Part shown: piece by piece, positions 56,018 through 64,000 of the stretch | Layout: the number at the start of each line of letters is the position of its first letter | Position numbering within the stretch: the first letter of the stretch is position 1 | DNA from: Actinokineospora globicatena | Lineage (GTDB): Bacteria > Actinomycetota > Actinomycetes > Mycobacteriales > Pseudonocardiaceae | Length of the DNA stretch: 64,000 bases | Direction of reading: 5' to 3' | NCBI RefSeq assembly: GCF_024171945.1 | Contig: NZ_JAMTCR010000008.1 | Coordinates: 1 to 64,000 of the forward strand | Position numbers and translations under genes: made by a program | Notes under the pieces: model-generated | What the model was told of the DNA's origin: nothing | Seen by the model: only the letters and a program-made list of their open reading frames with translations | Database searches by the model: none

Positions 56018-57636
56018 CCGTGACGACTTCCAGCACCCTGTACACCGGGGGCCGCGTGCACTCCCCGGCCGACCCGTCCGCCACCGCCATCGCCGTGCGC
56101 GACGGCGTCGTCGTGTGGCTCGGCCAGGACTCGGTCGGTCGCGCGCTGCACGGGGACGGTGTGGTCGTCGACCTCGACGGCGCCTTCGTCGCGCCCGCGT
56201 TCGTCGACGCCCACGTGCACGCCACCTCCGCCGGGCTGCTGCGCGTCGGCCTCGACCTGACCGGCGCCCGCAGCCTCGCCGAGTGCCTGGCCATGGTCGC
56301 CGCGCACGTCCACACCAGCGGCCACCCGCTGGTGTGGGGGCACGGCTGGGACGAGACCACGTGGCCGGAGAACCGCCCGCCGACCCGCGCGGAGGTCGAC
56401 GAGGCCGCCGGGTCCACCGCGGTCTACCTGTCCCGTGTGGACGTCCACTCCGCACTGGTGTCGACCGCCCTGCTCGACCGCGCGCCCGGTGCCCGCGCCG
56501 CCGACGGCTACCACCCCGACGGCCCGCTGACCCGCGACGCCCACCACCGTGCCCGCCGGGCGGCCCAGGACGCGATCACCCCGGCGCAGCGCGACGAGGC
56601 CCAGCTCGAGTTCCTCCGGCACGCCGCTTCCCAGGGCATCGCCTGCGTGCACGAGTGCGCGGGACCCGACATCTCCGGCGCCGACGACCTGACCGCGCTG
56701 CTGGCCCGTGCGGGCGGTGACCTGCCCGAGGTCGTCGGCTACTGGGGCGAGATCGGGCCCGCGGAGTTGGCCGTCCAGCACCGGGTTCGCGGCCTGGCGG
56801 GGGACCTGTTCGTCGACGGCGCGCTCGGGTCACGTACGGCGGCGCTGTGCTCGCCCTATGCCGACGCTGACACCAGCGGCGCGCTCTACCTCGACGCCGC
56901 CGCCATCGCCGAGCACCTGGTGGTGTGCACGGAGGCCGAGATCCAGGCGGGGTTCCACGTCATCGGCGACGCCGCGACGGCCGAGGTCATCGCCGGGTTC
57001 GCCGTAGCCGAGAAGCGCGTCGGCACGCTCGCGCTGGCTGGGGCACGGCACCGGCTTGAGCACCTGGAGATGGTCACCCCCGAGCAGGCGCGGCAGCTGG
57101 GCCAGTGGGGTGTGGTCGCCTCGGTTCAACCCCAGTTCGACGCGGCCTGGGGCGGCCCGGACGGCATGTACGCCACCCGCCTCGGCGTCGAGCGCGGCAC
57201 CTCGCTCAACCCGTACGCCCTGCTCGTGGCCGCCGGTGTCGTGCTCGCCCTCGGCTCCGACGCCCCCGTCACCAGGGTCGACCCCTGGTCCACCGTCCGC
57301 GCGGCGGTCAACCACCGCACCGACGGCTCCGGCCTCTCCCCCCGAGCCGCCTTCACCGCCCACACCCGGGGCGGCTGGCGCGCGGCAGGCGTCGACGACG
57401 GCCTCACCGGCACCCTCGTCCCCGGCGCCCCCGCCACCTTCGCCGTCTGGGACGCCCCAGACCTCGTGGTAGCCGTCCCCGACGACCGGGTCCGCCGCTG
57501 GTCGACCGACCCCCGCTCCCGAGTCCCCGGCCTCCCCCCGATGGACCCCACCACCCCCACCCCCACCTGCCTCCGCACCGTCCTGCGCGGCCACACCATC
57601 TACGACCACGAGGTGACTCCCCATGCCACCTCCTAG
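56014..57636 (+). CDS. Amidohydrolase (YtcJ-like, metal-dependent)
   Basis: A 540-residue amidohydrolase of the family-3/YtcJ type. The HxH metal pair is in FVDAHVHATSAG, the next ligand region in VDGALGSRTA, HVIGDAAT, and the late aspartate in ALGSDAPVTRVDP. GTG 56014 overlaps the kdd stop; GTG 56020 also possible. Its step is not known: it lies in the lysine-degradation operon, where it may hydrolyse a lactam or N-acylated intermediate. That is inference. Confidence 0.85.
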   Translation: MTVTTSSTLYTGGRVHSPADPSATAIAVRDGVVVWLGQDSVGRALHGDGVVVDLDGAFVAPAFVDAHVHATSAGLLRVGLDLTGARSLAECLAMVAAHVHTSGHPLVWGHGWDETTWPENRPPTRAEVDEAAGSTAVYLSRVDVHSALVSTALLDRAPGARAADGYHPDGPLTRDAHHRARRAAQDAITPAQRDEAQLEFLRHAASQGIACVHECAGPDISGADDLTALLARAGGDLPEVVGYWGEIGPAELAVQHRVRGLAGDLFVDGALGSRTAALCSPYADADTSGALYLDAAAIAEHLVVCTEAEIQAGFHVIGDAATAEVIAGFAVAEKRVGTLALAGARHRLEHLEMVTPEQARQLGQWGVVASVQPQFDAAWGGPDGMYATRLGVERGTSLNPYALLVAAGVVLALGSDAPVTRVDPWSTVRAAVNHRTDGSGLSPRAAFTAHTRGGWRAAGVDDGLTGTLVPGAPATFAVWDAPDLVVAVPDDRVRRWSTDPRSRVPGLPPMDPTTPTPTCLRTVLRGHTIYDHEVTPHATS

Positions 57637-57704
57637 TGCCGGTTCCCGCTCACGCACCGACTCTGACAACAGCAGCACGACCCGCGACCGCGAGGGGAGC
57701 TCGA

Positions 57705-59297
57705 ATGTCCGTCCATAGCCGCCCGCCGCTGCTCGACCTCGACCCGGCCGTGGTGGCCACGGCGCGTCATTTGGCGGCGAAGGCGGCCGCGCCGGTGGTG
57801 GAGATCGCGCGGTCGCACACCACGGTGTCGGTCGAGCGCGCCACGCTGCGGCTCGCGGGGATCACCGGTGCTGACAGCACTCACCGCGCGGGGGACGTGC
57901 CGTGGGTCAACCGGGTCGTGGACACCGTCGCTGAGCACTGCGGTTTGCAGGACGGTGTGTGCGGGCCGGTGTTCCACGCGCTCGCCGAGCACAACCTGGG
58001 CAGCCTGACCGAGCTGGCCGAGGCCACCGCCGCCGGGCAGGTCACCTACCGGGTGCCGACCGGCAAGGACGCCACCCGCGCCGCCAAGGCCTCCCGGGCC
58101 GCCGTCGCCAAGGGGCTGCGGACCGTCGATCGCAACCGGGCTCAGCGCGACAAGCTCGTGGCCAAGCTCGGGGATCCGCCGCGGCGTCCTTGGATCTACC
58201 TCATCGTGGCGACCGGGGACATCGACGAGGACGTCGTGCAGGCCGCGAACGCCGCGCGGGCGGGGGCCGACATCATCGCCGTCATCCGCTCGACCGGGCA
58301 GTCGTTGCTGGACTACGTGCCCGAGGGCGCCACCCACCACGGGTTCGCGGGCACCTACGCCACCCAGGAGAACTTCCGGATCATGCGGGCCGCCATGGAC
58401 GAGGTGTCCAGGGAGGTCGGCCGGTACGTGCGGGTCACCAACTACGCCTCCGGGCTGTGCATGCCCGAGATCGCGGTGCTGGCGGGCCTGCAGCGGCTGG
58501 ACATGATGCTCAACGACTCCATGTACGGCATCCTCTTCCGCGACATCAACCCGATCCGCACCTTCGTCGACCAGCGGTTCTCCCGCCAGGTGCACGCCCG
58601 CGCGGGCATCATCATCAACACCGGCGAGGACAACTACCTCACCACCGCCGACGCCGTGGACGCCGCGCACACCGTCACCGTCTCGCAGCTGCTCAACGAG
58701 CACTTCGCGCACGAGGCAGGCCTACCGGACGAGCTGCTCGGCCTCGGCCACGCCTTCGAGATCAACCCCAAGGTGCCCGAGTCGTTCCGGCTGGAGCTGG
58801 CGCACGCGCTGCTGGCCCGCGAGCTGTTCCCGGACGCCCCGCTCAAGTGGATGCCGCCGACCAAGCACATGACCGGCGACGTGTTCAACGGCTACCTGCT
58901 CGACGGGTTCTTCAACCTCGCGGGCGCGCTCACCGGCCAGTCGATCCTGCTGGTCGGGATGATGACCGAGGCCGTGGTCACCCCGTTCCTGTCCGACCGC
59001 GACCTGGCCCTGGCCAACGTCCGGTACGTGCTGGAGGCCGCCGGGAACCTGGCCGAGGACTTCCGGCCCGCCCCGGACGGGCTGATCGTCAAGCGCGCCC
59101 ACCAGGTGCTCGGCGAGGCGGTCGACCTGCTCGGCCGGGTCGTGGACGACGGGCTGCTCAACGCCATCGCCGAGGGCACCTTCGGCCTGATGAAGCGCCC
59201 GCCGGACCAGGGCAAGGGCGTCGCGGGCGTGATCGCCAAGGGCGAGGGCTACCGCAACCCGGCCACCGACCTGCTGGACGAGGGGGCGACCAAGTGA
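57705..59297 (+). CDS. kamD: Beta-lysine 5,6-aminomutase alpha subunit (KamD)
   Basis: A 530-residue subunit, close to the 516 residues of clostridial KamD. TIM barrel that holds PLP and substrate; NTGEDNYLTTADAVDAAHTVT and GHAFEINPKVPESF are strongly conserved. It works with KamE and adenosylcobalamin to move the terminal amino group of beta-lysine. ATG 57705 has GAGGGGAG 4 bases before. It overlaps kamE by 4 nt. Confidence 0.96.
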   Translation: MSVHSRPPLLDLDPAVVATARHLAAKAAAPVVEIARSHTTVSVERATLRLAGITGADSTHRAGDVPWVNRVVDTVAEHCGLQDGVCGPVFHALAEHNLGSLTELAEATAAGQVTYRVPTGKDATRAAKASRAAVAKGLRTVDRNRAQRDKLVAKLGDPPRRPWIYLIVATGDIDEDVVQAANAARAGADIIAVIRSTGQSLLDYVPEGATHHGFAGTYATQENFRIMRAAMDEVSREVGRYVRVTNYASGLCMPEIAVLAGLQRLDMMLNDSMYGILFRDINPIRTFVDQRFSRQVHARAGIIINTGEDNYLTTADAVDAAHTVTVSQLLNEHFAHEAGLPDELLGLGHAFEINPKVPESFRLELAHALLARELFPDAPLKWMPPTKHMTGDVFNGYLLDGFFNLAGALTGQSILLVGMMTEAVVTPFLSDRDLALANVRYVLEAAGNLAEDFRPAPDGLIVKRAHQVLGEAVDLLGRVVDDGLLNAIAEGTFGLMKRPPDQGKGVAGVIAKGEGYRNPATDLLDEGATK

Positions 59298-60073
59298 CCA
59301 GCTCCGACACCCAGGCGCCAGGGTCGAGCGAGAAGCGCTACGTGCGGCCCTACGGCGACACCAGCGGCGACGGCATGGTGCAGACCTCGTTCACCCTGCC
59401 CGTCCCGCACGGCCCCCGAGCCGAGGGCGCCGCGCTGCTGCTCGCGGCCAAGATGGGCCTGGAACCGGCCATGGTCGTGCACTCCAACCCGATCGGCCCC
59501 GACTTCACCTTCTTCGTCGTCTACGGCTCGGCCAAGCACATCATCGACCTCACCGAGGTCGAGGTCGTCGAGCGCGAGTACCCGCTGCTGCCGCCCAGCG
59601 AGGTCAACACCGTGATCAAGCGGGCGCTGCGCCGCAAGCTGGTCGTGGTCGGCGCCTGCATCGGCACCGACGCGCACACCGTGGGCATCGACGCGATCCT
59701 CAACATCAAGGGCTTCGCGGGGGAGAAGGGGCTGGAGTACTACCGGGAGCTGCGGGTGGTCAACCTCGGCGCCCAGGTCAGCGTCCCCGACCTGGTCAAG
59801 CGGGCTCGCGCGGAGAAGGCCGACGCGGTGCTGGTCTCCCAGGTCGTCACCCAGCGCGACGCGCACATCCTCAACACCCAGGAGATGTCGGCCGCCTTCC
59901 GCGAGGCCATGGGCGGGCGCCGCCCGCTGCTCATCGCCGGTGGCCCCCGGTTCGACCCGCGGATGGCCGGTGACCTGGGCGTCGACCGGGTGTTCAGCCG
60001 CGGCACCACCCCGGGCGAGGTCGCCAGCTACCTCGTCCACGCCATCAACCAGCGCAAGGAGCAGCCCGCATGA
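59294..60073 (+). CDS. kamE: Beta-lysine 5,6-aminomutase beta subunit (KamE)
   Basis: A 259-residue cobalamin-binding subunit. D-x-H-x-x-G motif at D126-G131 (DAHTVG), and K139 in ILNIKG, which corresponds to the PLP-binding lysine (K144 in the clostridial protein). The Rossmann-like B12 domain follows, with VLVSQVVTQRDAH and IAGGPRFDP. GTG 59294 overlaps kamD by 4 nt. Confidence 0.96.
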   Translation: MTSSDTQAPGSSEKRYVRPYGDTSGDGMVQTSFTLPVPHGPRAEGAALLLAAKMGLEPAMVVHSNPIGPDFTFFVVYGSAKHIIDLTEVEVVEREYPLLPPSEVNTVIKRALRRKLVVVGACIGTDAHTVGIDAILNIKGFAGEKGLEYYRELRVVNLGAQVSVPDLVKRARAEKADAVLVSQVVTQRDAHILNTQEMSAAFREAMGGRRPLLIAGGPRFDPRMAGDLGVDRVFSRGTTPGEVASYLVHAINQRKEQPA

Positions 60074-60465
60074 GCCCCGAGGTCGGTCTCGCCGTCACCC
60101 ACCGGCGCTACGTGCCGCACGCCCACGCCCACTACGGCGGCAGCCTGGTCGACGGCGCGTACTCGCTCGGCCTCTTCGGTGACGTCGCGACGGAGCTGTG
60201 CGTGCGCACCGACGGCGACGAGGGGCTCTTCGCCGGGTACGAGCAGGTCGAGTTCCTGGCGCCGCTGCGCGCGGGTGACGTCGTGGAGGCGACCGCCACC
60301 CTGGTCCGGGTCGGCACCCGCTCGCGCGGCGTGGAGTTCGAGGCGCGCGTGGTGTGCCGGGCCGCCCCCGAGCGCGGGCCGTCGGCGGCCGACGTGCTGG
60401 AGCCGCCAGTCCTCATCACCAGGGCCAAGGGCACGGTCGTGGTCCCACCAGTGGGTGACAAGTAA
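60070..60465 (+). CDS. kal: 3-aminobutyryl-CoA ammonia-lyase (Kal)
   Basis: A 131-residue hotdog-fold enzyme. HAHYGGSLVDGAYSLGLFGD and ATELCVRTDGDEGLFAGYE resemble the Kal enzyme of Fusobacterium, which removes ammonia from 3-aminobutyryl-CoA to give crotonyl-CoA. It overlaps kamE by 4 nt (ATGA). This is the last lysine-degradation gene in the window. Confidence 0.9.
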   Translation: MSPEVGLAVTHRRYVPHAHAHYGGSLVDGAYSLGLFGDVATELCVRTDGDEGLFAGYEQVEFLAPLRAGDVVEATATLVRVGTRSRGVEFEARVVCRAAPERGPSAADVLEPPVLITRAKGTVVVPPVGDK

Positions 60466-60627
60466 CCGACTGGCTGCGCCGAGTGAGTGATCTTGGCGGC
60501 TCTTGCTCCGTTCGGCGGACACCTCGCTTGCGCCGGTCGGCCCTTCGCTGATAACAACCGGGACTAGGTGTGAACAACGCTGTCGGGGTGTTGACCGGTC
60601 CCCGGCGGCCGTCGTCGACGGAGGACA

Positions 60628-62685
60628 ATGCCCAGCGAGCTCGTCGAGGTGCGGCAGGTCGTCGGCCACCCGCCGGAGCGGGTCTGGGAGGTCCTGGGCG
60701 ACCCCGCGCTCTACCCCCGGTTCGTCCGCGAGATCGCCTGCGCCGAACGCGAGCCCACCTCGGCGGGCAAGGCCCGCTACCGGGTCCGGTTCAGCGTGGC
60801 CGGTGGCGAACCGGTGCACGACCGGGTCGAGGTGCTGGTGAACCGCCCCGGTGAGCACCTGGTGCTGGTCGGACCGGCCTGGGCGGGCGGTCACCTGTCC
60901 ATCCGGCTCGACCCCGCGGGCGACGAGACCGCGGTCGAGGTCGTGCTGTCGCTGCCCGAGGACCTCACCGCGGGCACCGCGCTGACCGTCGCCTGGCTGC
61001 GCAAGCGGATCCGCAAGGCGCTGACCCGCGTCGACGACCACCTCGCGGGCCGGGCCACCACCAGCTCGCCGACCCGCATCGACCAGACCTCGCGCGGGCA
61101 CTCGGCGCTCACCGTCGCCAGGACCCTGGCCAGGGCCGGGGTGCTCAACCCCGGCAGGCCCGACCGGGTCATGCGGCAGCTGGGCGCGCTGGCCCGCTGG
61201 GGCGCCACCCTGGTCGGCGGGTACCGGGCCGCCGCCGCCCGGGTGCCCGACGCGGTCGCGCTGGTCGACGAGCGCGGCAAGCTGACCTTCGACGAGGTCG
61301 ACCGCAGGACCACCCGGCTGGCCAACGGCCTGGCCAAGCACGGGGTGCGGGCCGGGCGCCGGGTCGCGGTCATGTGCCGCAACCACGCGGGCCTGGTCGA
61401 GGTGACCATCGCCTGCGGCAAGCTCGGCGCGGACGTGCTGCTGCTCAACACCGGGCTCTCCGCCGACCAGGTCGCCGACCTGGTCGAGGCGCACCGCCCG
61501 GTCGCGCTGGCCGCCGACGACGAGTTCGCGCCGCTGTTCCACCACCTGCCCGCGTCGCTGCCGTGGATCTCCACCTGGTCGGCCGCCCCGGACGGGCTGA
61601 CCGTCGACACCGTCATCGCCGCCGCGCCCGCCACCCCGGTCCACCCGCCCGAGCACGCTGGCAAGATCATCGTGCTGACCTCGGGGACCACCGGGACGCC
61701 CAAGGGCGCGCGGCGCCGCAACCCGCCCGGCCTCGGGTCGGCCGCCTCGGTGCTGTCCCGGATACCGCTGCGCGCGGGGGAGCGGATGCTCGTCGCCGCC
61801 CCGCTGTTCCACACCTGGGGCCTGGCCGCGGTCCAGCTCGGGATGCCGCTGCACGCCTCGCTGGTGCTGCAGCGCCGCTTCGACGCCGAGGCCACGCTGG
61901 CCGCGGTCGCCGAGCTCAGGTGCACCGCGCTGATCGCGGTGCCGGTCATGCTGCAGCGGATCATGGCGCTGCCCGAGCGGACCAGGGCCCGCTACGACAC
62001 GTCCAGCCTGCGGGTGGTGGCCTCCAGCGGGTCAGCGCTGTCGCGCCAGCTGGTGACGTCCTTCATGGACTCCTACGGCGACGTCCTCTACAACCTCTAC
62101 GGCTCGACCGAGGTGTCCTGGGCCAGCATCGCCGACCCGACCGACCTGCGCGCCGCGCCGACCACCGCGGGCCGCTGCCCGGTGGGGACCAGGGTCGGGA
62201 TACTGGACGCCGACGGCGGCCCGGTCGCCCCCGGTGTGGTCGGCCGCATCTGCGTGGGCAACGAGATGCTCTTCGAGGGCTACACCAACGGCACCAGCAC
62301 CGAGATGCACGACGACCTCATGGTCACCGGCGACCGCGGCTACCTCGACGCCGACGGCAGGCTCTTCGTCTCCGGCCGCGACGATGACATGATCGTCTCC
62401 GGCGGCGAGAACGTCTTCCCGCGCCCGGTGGAGGAACTGCTGCTGGGCATGGACGCCGTCGCCGACGCCGCCGTGGTCGGCGTGCCCGACCGCGAGTACG
62501 GCCAGCGCTTCGCCGCCTACGTCGCGCTCAAACCCGGCACCCGCCTCGGCGCCACCGCCGTCCGCGAGTACGTCCACGACCACCTGGAACGCTCGTCGGT
62601 CCCCCGCGACGTCTTCTTCGTCCGCCGCGTCCCCCGCAACGCCACCGGCAAGGTCGTCACCCGCCTGCTCGCCGATCAGGACTGA
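60628..62685 (+). CDS. SRPBCC-acyl-CoA ligase fusion
   Basis: A 685-residue two-domain protein. Residues 1-145 are a SRPBCC/polyketide-cyclase-like domain (PSELVEVRQVVGHPPERVWEVLGDP, then AVEVVLSLPEDL), and residues about 195-685 an AMP-forming acyl-CoA synthetase: LTSGTTGTPKGARRR (phosphate loop), NLYGSTE, TGDRGYLDADG, GRDDDMIVSGGENVF and PRNATGKVV with the final Lys. All core motifs are present. GGAGG lies 3-4 bases before ATG. It follows kal by 162 bases and may activate an acid product of the lysine route; that is inference. Confidence 0.87.
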   Translation: MPSELVEVRQVVGHPPERVWEVLGDPALYPRFVREIACAEREPTSAGKARYRVRFSVAGGEPVHDRVEVLVNRPGEHLVLVGPAWAGGHLSIRLDPAGDETAVEVVLSLPEDLTAGTALTVAWLRKRIRKALTRVDDHLAGRATTSSPTRIDQTSRGHSALTVARTLARAGVLNPGRPDRVMRQLGALARWGATLVGGYRAAAARVPDAVALVDERGKLTFDEVDRRTTRLANGLAKHGVRAGRRVAVMCRNHAGLVEVTIACGKLGADVLLLNTGLSADQVADLVEAHRPVALAADDEFAPLFHHLPASLPWISTWSAAPDGLTVDTVIAAAPATPVHPPEHAGKIIVLTSGTTGTPKGARRRNPPGLGSAASVLSRIPLRAGERMLVAAPLFHTWGLAAVQLGMPLHASLVLQRRFDAEATLAAVAELRCTALIAVPVMLQRIMALPERTRARYDTSSLRVVASSGSALSRQLVTSFMDSYGDVLYNLYGSTEVSWASIADPTDLRAAPTTAGRCPVGTRVGILDADGGPVAPGVVGRICVGNEMLFEGYTNGTSTEMHDDLMVTGDRGYLDADGRLFVSGRDDDMIVSGGENVFPRPVEELLLGMDAVADAAVVGVPDREYGQRFAAYVALKPGTRLGATAVREYVHDHLERSSVPRDVFFVRRVPRNATGKVVTRLLADQD

Positions 62686-62915
62686 CGAATCGAGGTTGCC
62701 GAATCCCGCGCGGCGGCGAAATCGACGAGCGCTGACCACGCGGCACCGGGCACAGCGAGGGTGTCCCCATTTCTGTTGCGTGAGGAGCGGATATGCGCAC
62801 GTTCTAGATCGCACGCGACTTCGACGCAATCCGTGGTAGGGGCGCTGAACGAACTCTTCACCCAGCGCCGGCCGCGATAGTCGGTCTCCACGTGGGTGGG
62901 GTTCTTCCTCGCCAC
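62676..62915 (-). CDS. DUF397 protein
   Basis: A 79-residue protein from GTG 62915 with GGAGGGAG about 8 bases before. DUF397 core WVKSSFSAPTTDCVEVAC and a closing VPGAAWSALVDFA. DUF397 proteins commonly accompany XRE/DUF5753 regulators in actinobacteria, and one such gene lies just upstream at 63091. Its end overlaps the stop of the ligase gene by 10 bp. Confidence 0.85.
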   Translation of the reverse strand: MARKNPTHVETDYRGRRWVKSSFSAPTTDCVEVACDLERAHIRSSRNRNGDTLAVPGAAWSALVDFAAARDSATSIRQS

Positions 62916-63090
62916 GCGCGGACTCCCTCCATGGCGGGGAGTCCACGTGCGGCGCGGTGGCACCACACGGGCCCCCGACTGAGCCGTACGTGTGCAGGTT
63001 AGGTCTCCCGGGCGCGGGCGAGCTAGGGCCGACAGAGCTAACTCGATCACCCGGGTTGACAAATGTGCGACAAACTGGGAATCGCTGGTG

Positions 63091-63942
63091 TCACACCAGG
63101 TCGGCCAGCCCTTCCCAGTTCTCCAGTGGGATGGCCATGTGCTCCAGTTGGGCAAATGCCTCGATGAACTCGCTGATCCGATTCGGGTCCCGGCGGATGA
63201 TCGAGTCCCGCAGCGGTCCCTGGAGCAGGACGATGGAATCCACGTCGTCATCGTCGTACCCGACCGGCACGTCCAGCACCGTGTAGGACCCCTGCATGGC
63301 CTGGTGGCTGCCGTGGCTGAACGGGATCACCGAGATGGAGATGTTCGGGCGCTCGGTGAGTTCGACCAGCCTGCGGTTCTGCGCCGCCAGGATCTCGGTC
63401 GAGCCGATGCGCCTGCGCAGCACCGACTCGTCGAGGATGTAGGTGAACTCCCGGGACTCGTCCGCGAGGATGTGCTGCCTGCGCAGCCGGAGGCTGACCA
63501 TCTGCTCGACCCTGGCAGGCTCGCCCGGGTAGCCTGCGATGATCGCCCTGGTGAGCTCCTCGTTCTGCAGCATGCCCGGCACGATGTGGCCCTGGAACTG
63601 CCGGATCCGGGTCGCCACGTCCTCCATCTCGATGAGCTGGACGAGGACCGTCGGGATGTCCTTCGCGTACTTCTCCCACCACCGGCTCTCGGTGCGCTTG
63701 CGGGCGAGGTCGAGCAGCTCGTCGACGATCTCACGATCCGAGACGCCGTAGTGGTGCAGGAGCGCGCGCAGGTCGGTGATGGACACCCCGACCGCGCCCT
63801 GCTCGATGCGCACGACCTTCGACAGCGACCATTCCAGCGCGTCAGCGACCTGTTTCTGCGAGAAACCCGCGGCGGTGCGGGCGTGGCGGAGTTCGAGGCG
63901 GAGTTTGCGCTGCTGGGGCTCCGCACCCCTGGTGACGGACAC
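63091..63942 (-). CDS. XRE-family regulator with DUF5753
   Basis: A 283-residue regulator. HTH at residues 12-65 (LRLELRHARTAAGFSQKQVADALEWSLSKVVRIEQGAVGVS) and a DUF5753 sensor domain (about 85-280, WWEKYAKDIPTVLVQLIEMEDVA, SISVIPFSHGSHQAM). The GTG start has GGGAGG 8 bases before. Regulators of this type (WhiJ-like) act with DUF397 partners in developmental control; the target here is unknown. Confidence 0.9.
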   Translation of the reverse strand: MSVTRGAEPQQRKLRLELRHARTAAGFSQKQVADALEWSLSKVVRIEQGAVGVSITDLRALLHHYGVSDREIVDELLDLARKRTESRWWEKYAKDIPTVLVQLIEMEDVATRIRQFQGHIVPGMLQNEELTRAIIAGYPGEPARVEQMVSLRLRRQHILADESREFTYILDESVLRRRIGSTEILAAQNRRLVELTERPNISISVIPFSHGSHQAMQGSYTVLDVPVGYDDDDVDSIVLLQGPLRDSIIRRDPNRISEFIEAFAQLEHMAIPLENWEGLADLV

Positions 63943-63980
63943 TTGCGACCTCCCAAAAAGCTGTTAGACGTGCCACACTG

Positions 63981-63994
63981 CTACATGTCTACAT
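63981..63994 (-). promoter_or_regulatory. Short direct repeat upstream of the XRE gene
   Basis: CTACAT at 63981-63986 and 63989-63994, 8 bases apart, about 40 bases upstream of the XRE start. A candidate for autoregulation. Confidence 0.4.
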
Positions 63995-64000
63995 GAGTGG

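Overview
The window is high-GC actinobacterial chromosome. It carries a mycothiol gene (mshC), a complete Pup-proteasome locus, WYL regulators, many GTG starts and many transcripts that look leaderless. I read it as a filamentous actinomycete, probably of the family Pseudonocardiaceae. The family-level placement is an inference from gene content and order, not a proof. The backbone from mshC to the M24 peptidase runs in the same general order as the mshC-hisE-recB-trmI-mpa-dop-pup-prcBA-pafABC-tatAC-helY-exonuclease-peptidase segment known in mycobacteria.

Left part (1-13.7 kb): an intact IS5-like insertion sequence with 12-bp terminal inverted repeats; a MEDS/HATPase regulator; a DUF427 protein; a voltage-sensor-like membrane protein without a pore; a class-V aminotransferase-fold enzyme; a cytoplasmic S8 peptidase translationally coupled to a 79-residue propeptide-like protein; mshC; an MFS exporter coupled to a PAC2 protein; a HAD phosphatase coupled to hisE (hisG does not follow); a RecB-like nuclease; and an M50 site-2 protease.

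Proteasome core (13.7-37.7 kb): trmI; three tandem Pro/Gln/Tyr-rich single-pass membrane proteins; the ATPase arc; a lipoprotein; a NUDIX hydrolase; dop, pup, prcB and prcA; then a LysR regulator, a PAP2-diacylglycerol kinase fusion, pafA, a GNAT enzyme, pafB-pafC, a small membrane protein coupled to tatA, tatC, a lipid kinase and helY. Pup tags substrates (PafA), Dop removes the tag, ARC unfolds tagged proteins into the PrcAB chamber, and PafBC is the DNA-damage regulator. A 157-bp element containing a DnaA-box-like palindrome occurs twice in opposite orientation (12.2-12.4 and 29.7-29.8 kb).

Right part (37.8-53.3 kb): a fourth Pro/Gln/Tyr-rich DUF4333 protein, an Eis-like acetyltransferase, a 5'-3' exonuclease, an ArsR-MFS pair, a monooxygenase-like protein, an AraC regulator, an M24 peptidase coupled to an Lrp/AsnC regulator, a DUF1232 protein, a GDSL hydrolase, a DUF4429/SHOCT protein, an ABC system (two ATPases and one FtsX-type permease) and a secreted S37 peptidase.

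Right end (53.4-64 kb): a divergent lysine-degradation cluster (kamA facing kdd-amidohydrolase-kamD-kamE-kal, every junction but one overlapping by 4 nt). It would convert lysine through beta-lysine and 3,5-diaminohexanoate, but the cleavage enzyme kce is not in the window. It is followed by an unusual SRPBCC-acyl-CoA ligase fusion and an XRE/DUF397 regulator pair. I saw no tRNA, rRNA or CRISPR array.
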